The notes under the pieces are model-generated. The model was given only the letters and a program-made list of their open reading frames with translations, did not search any database and had not been told where the DNA came from. The position numbers and the translations under genes are program-made. 64,000 nt of DNA from Diphasiastrum complanatum (Eukaryota > Streptophyta > Lycopodiopsida > Lycopodiales > Lycopodiaceae), in the NCBI GenBank assembly GCA_029204225.1, contig CM055110.1, forward strand, positions 48,088,921 through 48,152,920, written 5' to 3'. How positions within the stretch are numbered: the stretch's first letter is position 1; each line of letters opens with the position of its first letter. This document shows positions 32,341-41,839 of the stretch, in pieces.

Positions 32341-33148
32341 TGTGAAAATGTCCTAATGTGTGAAATTCATCTCCTAAGCTTGGCTCATGCACTATAGATT
32401 GCCTATTGATTGAAATCCAAGATCAATGACAAGATCTCTAAGGCAAAAAGACCATTCTACATGCATTCATTCATTACCAAAAGGTATTTCACACATGTGG
32501 AAGACTTCATGAAATAAACTAAGTCTGAAGAAGCTCCTCTCCTCGGGTAGAGAGAGAAAATACCACTTTTAGGCTCATCTAGAGAGAGAAGACAATACAA
32601 GCAAAATTGGCAAATCTCCAAAGTGACTCAAAAAATCATGGATCTCTCATACATTAATTAAGGAAATGAAAGTACATATAGAAACTCATGGAGATCCATG
32701 CTTGATTCTTATTGGACCCCTTAAACATAGCCTCTCTAATCCTATTGGATGTGTGATGCAACGTCCCTCACTTTTAACTGGACCCGTCCCAACACATCTC
32801 TCTCTTATGATTGGACCCGTTGACTTTTACCACCACAGAGGGTGCTTGACTCATCAAACCTAAACTTGACAAGTGTAAGCAACCTAACTTTCTTGAGTTA
32901 CATCACAATTGAATTTTGGCCTAATCATGACAAAACATGTGTACTTGGCCATTTGACCTCTAAAGCCAAAATTGGCCCTATCAAAGTTCTATACCAAGAT
33001 GCTTGATACTTTATGGTACCCCTAAAGTCAACATGACTAAACTAATTTTACTTTTTCTACATGTGGGAACATGCTCCACACATGTGATATTTTTTTACAA
33101 ACTAGAAACACAAAAATTATCCAAGATAGAGTTTGACACTTTTTCACA
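32341..33148 (-). repeat. 3' LTR of copia element B, U5 end shortened
   Basis: 808 bp. Compared with the 5' LTR, the outer U5 end lacks about 15 bases: the 5' LTR starts (plus) TGTTAAAATTCACACATGTGAAAATG, whereas this LTR starts at the internal TGTGAAAATG. The target duplication CTTCA abuts this shortened end, so the element was inserted in this form. Confidence 0.88.
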
Positions 33149-33237
33149 CTCCTCTTGGTAAGGTCAAGGAGTTTGTGAAACTTTTTGAGTGGATCCTTTG
33201 GTATGCATATGAAGTAAAAAACCAGCAAAAGGATCCA

Positions 33238-33507
33238 TCATAGCAGCGCCCTCACCATATCCATGATAAGATTTCTTTGGTAGAAATCATTTGCCAACAT
33301 CTTTGAAGAGTATTCCACCAATTTGCCACTATATCCAAGTGCTTCCTCCATGCTTGATGATGGCCTTTGATTTGAAAAAGATGAGCAAAAGTGTTGATTA
33401 TCAAGATTAAGCAAACTAGCTTGACTAGTGCACATACTATGAACTTTATCCATGACAGATCTAATCCTGAAATCAAATGCAATCTTGATCTTCTTTAGGC
33501 TAAACAC
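33238..33507 (-). CDS. Element B, last part of the shared C-terminal region
   Basis: Separated from the main ORF by one TAG, this 90-codon frame begins SLKKIKIAFDFRIRSVMDKV and ends LIMDMVRALL and a stop. Element A has SLKKIKVVFDIKIRCNMDIV and ends LIMDMVRVLL. It is therefore most likely the original C-terminus of the polyprotein, cut off by a point mutation in B. No known domain is recognised. It lies just before the 3' non-coding region and PPT. Confidence 0.65.
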   Translation of the reverse strand: MFSLKKIKIAFDFRIRSVMDKVHSMCTSQASLLNLDNQHFCSSFSNQRPSSSMEEALGYSGKLVEYSSKMLANDFYQRNLIMDMVRALL

Positions 33508-34944
33508 CTACTCAAGAATGCAAGTGTCCTCTTTGGATGCTTCACTTAATCTCAAAAGAAGTTTACAAATTGCCTCAAACCATGTAAAAACATGATTTTT
33601 CAAACTATGAGTATCAAACTCATTCTTGCTCTTACTAGATCCAAGAGCATACACTTGATGACTCAACCACTTGCTTTCTAAGTAATTTGGGAACATATCT
33701 AATCCATGAATGACAAGTAATATGTCCATACTAGAGGCATGATACAAGACGATCATTACCTCACTCCAACTATGAGATGTAGAAACCTCATAAAAGCAAG
33801 ATGGTACATCAAGAAATAAAAGAGAAGCATGAGAGAATATGTTGGATTGAATACCACCTAAAACTTGCCTCTCTTTACCATGAACTTTGAGCCACAAAGA
33901 CTCGACCTTGCCCCTTGAAGGTCCCCTTGAAACCATGTGTTGAGAAGACTCCTCCTCAAGCCTTGGCAAATCTCCATCATACACTTGGAATTTTGGTAGA
34001 TTTGAGAATCCTAGCATCATTACCTTGATTGAAATTGGATCCTCCTTACTCCTTATGTGCAAAGGAATATTGGCAAAGAAAATGGATCTAAAGATCCCCA
34101 AAGTATCAACTATTGCAATCTTCATATCAAGCACTTTTAATAAGAGGTACCTCCAATTGAAGTCTTCAAGCAAGATGTCACATGAAATAGCACTATCTTT
34201 GCTTCTACATGATGAAATCAGATCATCCAAATGAACAAGATAAGAGAATTGATGAGAAGTAGACCTCCTTGTCAATAACTCTCCATGTGCTTTTGCCAAA
34301 GCACTACCTTCATGAGCTTCACCATCTTGGAACATAGATCGACGTAGATTACTTGCCTCCTCCTTGAGATGATCCAAGCTCCTCTTGGCCACACTTCCAC
34401 AAGGATTAGCATCAATTTTAAAAAGCTTATTGCAACTAGTCCCTCTTGCTACCTTATCATCATTTCTCTTCTTGAAATAATTAGAAGCAAAATGCCATTT
34501 CTTACCACAAAGGAAGCACTTCTTGTTGGATTTGCAACATGTTGATGTTTGTGATGACTCTTCATCACTCTCCTCCTTTGACTTGTCCTTCATAAAATGT
34601 TGATGATGCTCTTTGTCCCTTTCTCTTGGCTTGTCCTTTGTGAAGTATGCTTTCACCTTTCCACCATAGATGGATTCCAAGGTGTCCCAAGCCTCCTTGG
34701 ATGTGGTACATGAGCCAATATCACACAACAATTCATTTGAAACATTTATCTTTATGATATGTAGAGCCATCCTAGCTCTCTTTTTGTACTTTTGGACCTC
34801 TTGAGGCTCCTCCTCATGTCCTAGCACAATCTTCATCACATCTTGGAGCACCAAAATGGACTCCATTCTAGCCTTCCAAATAGAATAGTTGGAGTTAGAT
34901 AGTCTCTCACTAGATTCCAATAGAAAGGAACCCATAGATGCCAT
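33508..34944 (-). CDS. Element B polyprotein: Gag, IN-tail remnant, unknown C-terminal region
   Basis: A 478-codon uninterrupted frame. Residues 1-100 are a copia Gag N-terminus (SNYSIWKARMESILVLQD, SNELLCDIGSCTTSKEAWDT). A basic linker leads to a damaged zinc knuckle CFLCGKKWHFASNY, whose last Cys is Tyr. Protease is missing. Near residues 285-325 FANIPLHIRSKEDPISIKVM matches the end of copia integrase. From about residue 330 it shares with element A a region containing ESLWLKVHGKE, MDILLVIHGLDMFP, YALGSSKSK and NHVFTWFEAICKLLLRLSEA. About three quarters of the bases match between A and B here and neither copy has an indel in about 165 codons, which suggests the region was once under selection. 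Confidence 0.78.
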   Translation of the reverse strand: MASMGSFLLESSERLSNSNYSIWKARMESILVLQDVMKIVLGHEEEPQEVQKYKKRARMALHIIKINVSNELLCDIGSCTTSKEAWDTLESIYGGKVKAYFTKDKPRERDKEHHQHFMKDKSKEESDEESSQTSTCCKSNKKCFLCGKKWHFASNYFKKRNDDKVARGTSCNKLFKIDANPCGSVAKRSLDHLKEEASNLRRSMFQDGEAHEGSALAKAHGELLTRRSTSHQFSYLVHLDDLISSCRSKDSAISCDILLEDFNWRYLLLKVLDMKIAIVDTLGIFRSIFFANIPLHIRSKEDPISIKVMMLGFSNLPKFQVYDGDLPRLEEESSQHMVSRGPSRGKVESLWLKVHGKERQVLGGIQSNIFSHASLLFLDVPSCFYEVSTSHSWSEVMIVLYHASSMDILLVIHGLDMFPNYLESKWLSHQVYALGSSKSKNEFDTHSLKNHVFTWFEAICKLLLRLSEASKEDTCILE

Positions 34945-34984
34945 GTAATAGTGAAGACTCCTTGTGATTTAGACAGTAAAATGT

Positions 34985-35686
34985 TGTTTCTCTCTCACTA
35001 TAGGATCCTTGAAAGGTGTACTACCAACTCCTATACAAGATCTTGCAGCAAAATGTGAGATGGATCTCACTAGCTCTACCAATCTCTCTCAAACTAGATC
35101 AACCTCCCATCAATTGATGGAGTATAGGCAAAGTTTGGGTCAAACTGTCTTTGGCACGTGTGAAACACTCCAAGAATCCACAAATCACTCAAATACAAGC
35201 CAATTGTATGAAAGAAAGTGGCTATGACCTCAAAATGATGACTAGATCTCAAATAGATGACATTGGCAAGCCCCTTCTTGAATTTTTTGGTCAAACTAGC
35301 AAGATATGATCAAACCAAATGTGTCCACATAGGTCTAGGTGCCCTACCTAACCCTCTTCAAAAGCTTATAACTTTTGATTGACTCTACCAAATGGATTGA
35401 AACAAATTGCTACAAAAACTAGACAAAACTAGCTTTTAAACAAGCTATCTAACACCAAATTTGGATCTAACTTGGAAGAGAACTTTCCAGATGAACTTGG
35501 CTGTACTTCACACGTGCTTGAGCAGGGAATTCCGTAGAATACCTGAAATGATTCAATCATTATGATAAGCCCTCTTGATCCAAATTTCCTTGAGATAGCA
35601 TGGGAGATGCAATCAACACTGTCTAGATCTTGATTTTCATGAAATTTTTGAAACTTTGGATGAAACATGCATCAAATACTTAGGTA
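34985..35686 (-). other. 5' leader of copia element B
   Basis: Non-coding leader between gag and the primer-binding site, related block by block to the leader of element A (23251-23912). Contains CACGTGTGAAA at about 35154. Confidence 0.7.
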
Positions 35687-35699
35687 GGCTTTGATACCA
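35687..35699 (-). promoter_or_regulatory. Primer-binding site of copia element B
   Basis: Minus strand TGGTATCAAAGCC, one mismatch from the initiator tRNA-Met site; abuts the LTR. Confidence 0.9.
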
Positions 35700-36510
35700 T
35701 GTTAAAATTCACACATGTGAAAATGTCTTAATGTGTGAAATTGATCTCCTAAGCTTGGCTCATGCACTGTAGATCACCTACTGATTGAAATCCAAAATCA
35801 ATGACAAGATCTAAGGCAAAAAGACCATTCTACATGCATTCATTCATTACCAAAAGGTGTTTCACACATGTGGAGGACTTCATGAAATAAAATAAGTCCC
35901 AACAAGCTCCTCTCCTCAGGTAGAGAGAGAAAATACCACTTTTAGGCTCATCTAGAGAGAGAAGGCAATACAAGCAAAATTGGCAAATCTCCAAATTGAC
36001 TCAAAAAATCATAGATCTCTCATACATTAATGAAGGGAACGAGAGTACATATAGAAACTCGTGGAGATCCATGCTTGGGCCCCTTAAACATAGCCTCTCT
36101 AATCCTATTGGACGTGTGATGCAACATCACTCACTTCTGATTAGATCCATCCAACACATCAGACTCTTATGATTGGACCCTTTGACTTTTGCCACCACAT
36201 AGGGTGAGTCACTCATCAAACCTAAACTTGATGTGTGTAAGCAACCTAATTATCTTGAGCTACATCACAATTAAATTTTGGCCTAATAATGACAAAACAT
36301 GTGTACTTGACCATTTGACCTCTAAAGCCAAAATTGGCCCGATTAAAGTTCTACACCAAGATGCTTGATACTTTATGATACCCCTAAAGTCAACATGACT
36401 AAACTATTTTTACTTTTTCTACATGTGGGAACATGCTCCACACATGTGATATTTTAACACAAACTAGAAACACAAAAAATATCCAAGATAGAGTTTGATA
36501 ATTTTTCACA
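35700..36510 (-). repeat. 5' LTR of copia element B
   Basis: 811 bp, TGTTAAAATT to ATTTTTCACA in plus orientation. Contains the CTCTCTCTACC motif shared with element A LTRs, TATA-like TATATGTA (minus, about 36050) and CCAAT-type boxes in U3. Confidence 0.9.
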
Positions 36511-36515
36511 CTTCA

Positions 36516-37610
36516 CAACACATGACGCCATGTAAGAGCCTATTTTCTACTCTCACAACAATAGATTCAAAGTACATTTTCTTCGGTGACTCAAGTTCAC
36601 ACAAGGTTGAAGGACAAGACTCCATTCGACTACAGCTCCCTGACGACATCACTAGACAGCTAAATGGTGTACTTTACATACCCAAATTAACAAAGAACTT
36701 ATTTTCTATTAGCAAGATCATTGATAAAGGCTATAGAGCTTTGTTTACTACTAGTCGATGTACTATTTTTTATGAGAACTCCAATAAAATCCTCTCTGCA
36801 CACAGAGAAGGAAATTTGTATATTTTGAGTCATGATTATGCACTTTCTGTAAGTAACTTTGATGCTCATGTTTGGCGTCAAAGACTAGGTCATTTAAACA
36901 TGCATTCAATCTTGTACATGCATCATAACAAATTGGTCAAGGATATGAATATCAATGTTGTGTCTATAGCTAATCAGACTGTCTGTAAAATTGTTTACTA
37001 GGGAAATATCCTAGAACAAAACTTCCAAGAGGACAAGCCAAAAGAGCAAAGTCCATTCTGTCACTAATTCACAATGACTTATGTGGTCCTATGAGCATAC
37101 CCTCTTTGGATCAAGCTCTATATTTCATTACATTCATTGATGACTTCTCTCGGTTCACCAGAGTCATGGTCATAAAGAACAAGTCAGAAGCATTCAATTG
37201 CTTGAAAGAATTCAAGAAATATGCTGAGAATCAGACTGGTCAGAGAGTCAAGGCCCCCCTACAGTTTGATTCAGGGGGAGAGTACCTATCTAATGAAATG
37301 GTGGACTACTTATCATCATGGGCATCCACCATCAGCTCATAGCCAATTACACTCCACAGCAGAATGGCGTAGATGAGCGAAAGAACCAAATATTATTGGA
37401 AGATGCACTATCCATGGTTGTCAATGTCCCAATTACCCCAGAACTTTTGGGCTGAAGCAATTTCTACAACCTACTATCTGAAAAATTATTCTAGCATGAA
37501 GGCAATCGACTCCAAGACACCCTTTGAAGCCTACTAACATAAAATGTGATCTAAACTTCATATCTCATCACTCTCTTTAATGTTTTTCAATGAGAGATCC
37601 AAGTATTAGA
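36516..37610 (+). pseudogene. Copia element C: protease rest and integrase
   Basis: Continues the frame cut at 32340: QHMTPCKSLFSTLTT, DDITRQLNGVLYIPKL, NLFSISKIIDKGY (protease and pre-integrase), VWRQRLGHLNM with an HHCC-type start, then LCGPMSIPSLDQALYFITFI, DDFSRFTRVMVIK and QFDSGGEYLS of the integrase core (two catalytic Asp seen). Frame changes follow and then NYTPQQNGVDERKNQILLE with the catalytic Glu, and AISTTYYLKNYSSMKAIDSK TPFEAY. The coding signal fades at about 37600, where a reverse-oriented copia begins. RT is not present. Confidence 0.85.
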
Positions 37611-38400
37611 CATGAATTGACTTAACGTGCTAATAGTGTATGATAAATATGGTCTAGTACACAACATTGCATACATCAAAGATCCTATTAGTGAATGATA
37701 AGGGTACTTCGCTATGTCGAGTACTTCACTATCAGAATCAACACAAGTAGGTTTAGTCAATACTATACTTGGATCCATTGGAGTATCAATTGGTTTGCAA
37801 TCAGACATATGAAACTTTTCTAAAATGCCTTTTAGATATGCCTGCTGGCTAAGAAAGATAGATCTTCTTCTGAAGCCTATTTCTAGTAATGTGAATTTCT
37901 AACAAAGAATGGACAGCTCCTAAATCAATCATGTCAAATTCCTTTGACAGATCACTCTTAGTAGTGTGCAGAAGAGAAGTGTCGTTAGACAAAATAAATG
38001 CATCATCTATGTAAAGAGCTATGTGAAATAAATTGGCCTCTTTGACATTGCCGTTGAGAAATGCTATCTTGACATCCATTTGGTGTATTTTGAGGTCTTC
38101 TATGGCTGATACTGCAATCAGAGTCCTGATTGACTGCATCTTGATGATAGGACTGAAAATTTCTTGATAATCCACTCCTTGGACTTGAGTGAATCCTTTA
38201 GCCACCAGCTGTGCTTTCCATTTAGCAATGGAACCATCAGAGTTGATCTTCTTCTTGAAGATCCACTTGTTGTCGATAACTCTCTTGTGAGTGGGAAAGT
38301 TGACTAGTGTCCATGTCTAGTTCGTCAAAAGTGAGTTGTACTCGCTTTCCATAGCTTCTTGCCACTTTACAGCATCCTTTAATTGCTTCGGCTAGGCTCT
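37590..38400 (-). pseudogene. Ty1/copia RT with internal deletion
   Basis: Minus strand, from about 38400: VIDNKWIFKKKINSDGS, then LVAKGFTQVQGVDYQEIFSP and SIRTLIAVSAIEDLKIHQMD, VKIAFLNGNVKEANLFH joined directly to IALYIDDAFILSND. About 80-90 residues between the FLNG and YxDD blocks are missing, so the RT fold is destroyed although the frame stays open across the join. Then FDMIDLGAVHSLLEIHI, SDCKPIDTPMDPS and LIGSLMYAMLCTRPYLSYTI. It ends at the beginning of RNase H. Confidence 0.85.
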
Positions 38401-38520
38401 CTAATTTTTTTATGAAGTCCAGAATGATTGAGGTGTACACCTCTCAGGAACTGTCCGAGTCCGTGAGGATCTGCAGATGTTTGGTTGACCAGGATGCGAT
38501 GACGCTTCAACTTGAATTTC

Positions 38521-38582
38521 TCTATATATATATATATAATATGCACATATACGTGTGTGTTTCTGTCTATAAATATATATTT
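38521..38582. repeat. AT-rich microsatellite
   Basis: A (TA)n run (TCTATATATATATATATAAT) passing into an irregular TG/TA stretch. No function claimed. Confidence 0.8.
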
Positions 38583-38647
38583 GAAAATGAAACATAAATT
38601 TGATGTTCAGATGTAATGATGAAACTCAAAATTTTATCTTGCATTGA

Positions 38648-38995
38648 TCAAAGAAAACTAGACCACTTGTACAATTGAAGAAGGCGTGGTATCAATGGAA
38701 AATGTCTTAATACTTTTTGTGGTAATTTTCTCTTTCGTTCCTTCCATCGACTAGCCCCGCAAATAGGACATGAATCCAATATAGAATGCTCCCTACGATA
38801 TAATATGCAGTCATTAACACATGCATGAATGCTATTATAGTGCAACCCAAGATCTTTGATCATTTTCTTTGCTTGGTATGTTGATGGTGGAAGCTCGTTT
38901 TCTAATGGCAAAATGTGTTTCTTCAAAAGATGTAGCAACTCATCCATGCTTGCTTGTGACCAACCATGTACCACCTTAGGATTGTAAAATAACAA
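38648..38995 (-). pseudogene. CACTA (En/Spm) transposase fragment, TNP2-type
   Basis: A 115-codon frame carries the beginning of a TNP2-like transposase: WSQASMDELLHLLKKHILPL, YQAKKMIKDLGLHYNSIHAC, VNDCILYRREHSILDSCPIC and KVLRHFPLIPRLLQLY, including the CxxC pair CPIC preceded by C..DC. It ends before the catalytic core. The DNA to its right (39008-40925) has inverted repeats and a motif array like the subterminal parts of CACTA elements. A fuller relative lies at 48740-50990 in the opposite orientation. Confidence 0.85.
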
Positions 38996-39007
38996 TGTTG
39001 CTTAAAG

Positions 39008-39092
39008 CTTGCTAACTTTGTAGAGTGGATTAGATTTCATGTTTTCTTGTGGATTAATGTAGGACCCAGCATTCAAGTAAACTAAATAGGCT
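39008..39092 (+). repeat. Left arm of an 82-85 bp inverted repeat
   Basis: CTTGCTAACTTTGTAGAGTG...CAAGTAAACTAAATAGGCT is the reverse complement, with about 15% differences, of 40844-40925. Similarity fades slowly inward for another 15 bases. Confidence 0.85.
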
Positions 39093-39860
39093 GGATTTGT
39101 GGTGTGATTTTTGCATATCTCTGTACAATCCAGTTCTTGATGTTCTTGGGATGTCCAAGAATCAATAGACTGGTTGGTTTCTTGATTTTTGGACTTCTAA
39201 CATGCTATAGTTTAGTTCTTGTTTCTTGTTTATCAGTTTATGCAAATGTAGCTTAGTTTAGTATAGTGTAGGATCTGATTTCAATCCGCTTTTAGAGTAA
39301 GCAGCAGTAGAAACTACTGAACGTTCATTTGTTTACATGTTGATCTGTGAATGAGCGTTCTAGGCTTGCATCCTATGTAGAATGTAAGTGCGTTCAAGAG
39401 TGACGTCCCTGAGTAGTCCTCTAATGGGCAGGACATAAAAGCTATACTACAATGTCTACCTATTTCCTTCTGCCTGGTTTGGCATCATAAAATCAAGAAA
39501 CCATCTAACGAATGCCTTTGAGATAGGTAACAGGCAAGAAACGGTTCTGAAAAAGTGGCCAGAAAGAATCGAAGTAGACAACAGGTCCTCTGGGGCAGGG
39601 GATTTGTCAACATTTGGCGTCGTTGCTACTTGAACCCCAATGCATACTGCATCCAACAGCACAGCAACAAAATCAACACTCAGATTACTGCACACACACT
39701 CTAAATCTTTCACCACATCTGAGTTTCCGCAACAAAACAGAGCCACTTCAATGGCTATCTCCTCGCCCATATCCACAGGCTGTTAGAATCGCAAATTCGT
39801 TGTTCTTGCACACACACTAATAGACCTAGATTCGATTCTACTCAAGCTCATGCTCCTCCC
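39093..39860. other. Interior of the inverted-repeat unit, left part
   Basis: Unique sequence without a recognised gene. The 106-codon minus frame at 39456-39776 is unlike known proteins and is not conserved in the window. Confidence 0.45.
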
Positions 39861-39869
39861 ATTTCTCAC

Positions 39870-40120
39870 GCTTGAAATCTCAACCAGAGTCCCAGCTTCA
39901 AATCTCAACTGACACACACTGTTTGATCTCAACCGACGGTCATCAGTTACATCTCGACCGATGGTGATCTATTGAGATCTCAACCGACGCACTGTATCAG
40001 ATCTCAACTGATGGCCTGTCTCAATTTTCAACCGACAGCCTGTAGCAAATCTCGACCGACAGACTATATTCAATCTTAACCAACGAGATTTGCTTCAAAT
40101 ATCAACCGACGCAGTTCTAT
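39870..40120 (-). repeat. Array of about ten ATCTCAACCGAC motifs at 22-27 bp spacing
   Basis: The motif (minus: GTCGGTTGAGAT) occurs near 39877, 39903, 39925, 39952, 39977, 40001, 40023, 40049, 40072 and 40098, with small changes such as CTCGACCGAT or CTCAACTGAC; two more lie at about 40776 and 40805. The spacers differ, so it is a motif array and not a simple tandem repeat. Arrays like this near the ends of CACTA elements bind the transposon's DNA-binding protein. Confidence 0.8.
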
Positions 40121-40835
40121 ATGTCCTAGATAGAAGCAGTTCCTTACCACTTCCACACATCGCATTCACCGATCGCAACCGCATCAAACTGTAAACAAAC
40201 GCCTTACAGCTACCTTCATCGCAACAGCAGCTTTGCACTCGTCCACCATCGCCATCGCAAACACCGCCAGCACCACAAGCATCCACATAGCACCGCAAGC
40301 ACCCCCGCATACAGAAACACCCTCATTAAACCATTGGGCCCGTTTCCATCAAAAGCGGTAGTCCGCAGCCCATCACAACCACACACGATTGCACCAACAC
40401 TCCATCATCACAACTGTCATACAATGGCATATTCTCGCAAACGGATCCCTGTCCACGTCCACAGAATTCCATCGCACCAACGCCAATCCCTCGCCTACAC
40501 TTGCAATAATCGAGTAAACAAACCACCGTTGCAAATGACACACCCATCCGCTCATCGCGATCGCATTCCCTTCGACCATCGCAGCAACTGTATTCCATCA
40601 AGCAAATCCCATCAATCCATCGCACCCACATTCCGTACTTGCAACCGCCTTCCATCGCCAAACCTGCATTCAACCATCGTGACCGCCTTGGGCCATTCAA
40701 GCCGCATCCCATTTAGCCATCATCATGTATTCTTCCACACCACCCTTCACGCTACTTCCGTTCCCTCACGCTAAACTCTCGACTGGCGCCAGAGCCATCT
40801 CTCAGATCTTGACCGACACCCATCAGTCTTATGCC
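40121..40835. other. GC-richer, CATCGCA-rich segment
   Basis: Base use differs from the neighbours: many CATCGC, CCATCG and CGCA words. Long open frames on both strands (40326-40774) are His/Pro- or Cys/Gly-rich mirror products of this repetitiveness and not convincing genes. It lies inside the inverted-repeat unit and is probably part of the element's subterminal region. Confidence 0.5.
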
Positions 40836-40843
40836 ACATTTCT

Positions 40844-40925
40844 AGCCTATTTAGTTTACTTGAATGCTAGCTCCTACATTAATCCAAAGAAAATATGAAA
40901 TCTAATCCACAACTAGGAAAGCAAG
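40844..40925 (-). repeat. Right arm of the 82-85 bp inverted repeat
   Basis: Reverse complement of 39008-39092; together they frame a 1.9-kb unit. Confidence 0.85.
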
Positions 40926-41425
40926 AAAACTAATCCACTTCAAATCCACAACCGCACACAATATGAATGGAAGGGCATGATCATAGGGGCATCACTCAAG
41001 AAAACCATCATGATCAAGGAGCTCAATGGATGCATCTAACTCATGGAGGCTCTTCTCATTTTAGTATGGAGTTGATACAATACACAAAAAGCTCCTCTTC
41101 ACAAAGAGGGAGTCTCTTAAATAAGCAAGAGAGCTCCTTAGGTGGCATCCTAGTGGAATTTCCACATTTCACAAATTACAAGTGGAATAATGCTCTCCAC
41201 TAGAGGTCACCATCAAAAGGTGGCTCACTCTACTTTCTTTAAGAGGGGTCTACTTGCATTTATTACATTCGCTTAGAAATACTAGTCCCTACATGGTCAT
41301 TCCATCTTCCGGGATTCACCATGAGACTTACACAGTTATGGCTTGTTATTACTGACTAGCATTTCTCACCTCTCATACTCGGCTCTCAGTCTTTGTTAGT
41401 CTCGTCTTCTCAGAGACCTCCTCGG
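40926..41425. other. Unassigned spacer
   Basis: No gene recognised. Words such as CAAAGAGGGAGTCTC and TAAGAGGGGTCTACTTGC suggest an LTR or leader scrap, but no ends are visible. Confidence 0.4.
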
Positions 41426-41426
41426 T

Positions 41427-41636
41427 CTAAGGTGAGAGGTGCTCTTGAGTTGCTCTGTCCAAGTATCTTGGGGATTTGTCAGAATCAGCCAACACATAGA
41501 GCTTTTCTTGTCTTAGAAGATCCAAGACAATACGAAGATGCTCTTCATGCTCCTCAAGGGTCCGACTATAAATTAATATGTCGTCCAAATACAGTGCGCA
41601 AAAATCAATTTTTAATTCATAAAATAAGTAATGCAT
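41427..41636 (-). pseudogene. Ty3/gypsy RT fragment around the catalytic site
   Basis: The minus frame encodes [35 protein letters not shown], the YLDD catalytic block of a gypsy RT and the helix after it. Both sides are cut. It is from the chromovirus-like type ([13 protein letters not shown]), unlike the RT in the element at 53-64 kb, and may belong with the chromodomain fragment next to it although the strands are opposite. Confidence 0.85.
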
Positions 41637-41839
41637 ATATTAATATTACTTCAAGCAATATATCAAAGTACATTAGCAAGTTATTTTCAAAATTTGGACC
41701 ATAGACTTTGTCAAATCCATCTATTTACCAACTAGATATAATCAAATTACCCAATACATTATAGTGAATATTGATTATTTTACAATTAGTATAGAGGTCG
41801 TAGTGTTAGAAAAAGCTCATTGCTAAGTTATTTCACTGC

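Larger units (their letters stand above)
32341..36510 (-). mobile_element. Copia element B: complete, RT-less LTR element
   Basis: LTRs at 32341-33148 and 35700-36510, PBS at 35687-35699, PPT (CCAAGAGGAG, minus) at the 3' LTR and 5-bp target duplications CTTCA at 32336-32340 and 36511-36515. It has the same structure as element A: no integrase core, RT or RNase H, but Gag, an integrase-tail remnant and an unknown C-terminal region. It landed inside the protease site of copia C. Confidence 0.9.

Noticed and set aside
38521-38582. TATA boxes of a promoter
   Set aside because: It is a TA/TG microsatellite with no gene start next to it.
39870-40120. Regularly spaced motif array as CRISPR
   Set aside because: Short degenerate motif with variable spacers in a plant transposon setting; no cas genes.
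40326-40774. Long open frames on both strands (146, 128 codons)
   Set aside because: They mirror each other over a CATCGC-rich segment and are His/Pro or Cys/Gly rich; no codon or domain support.
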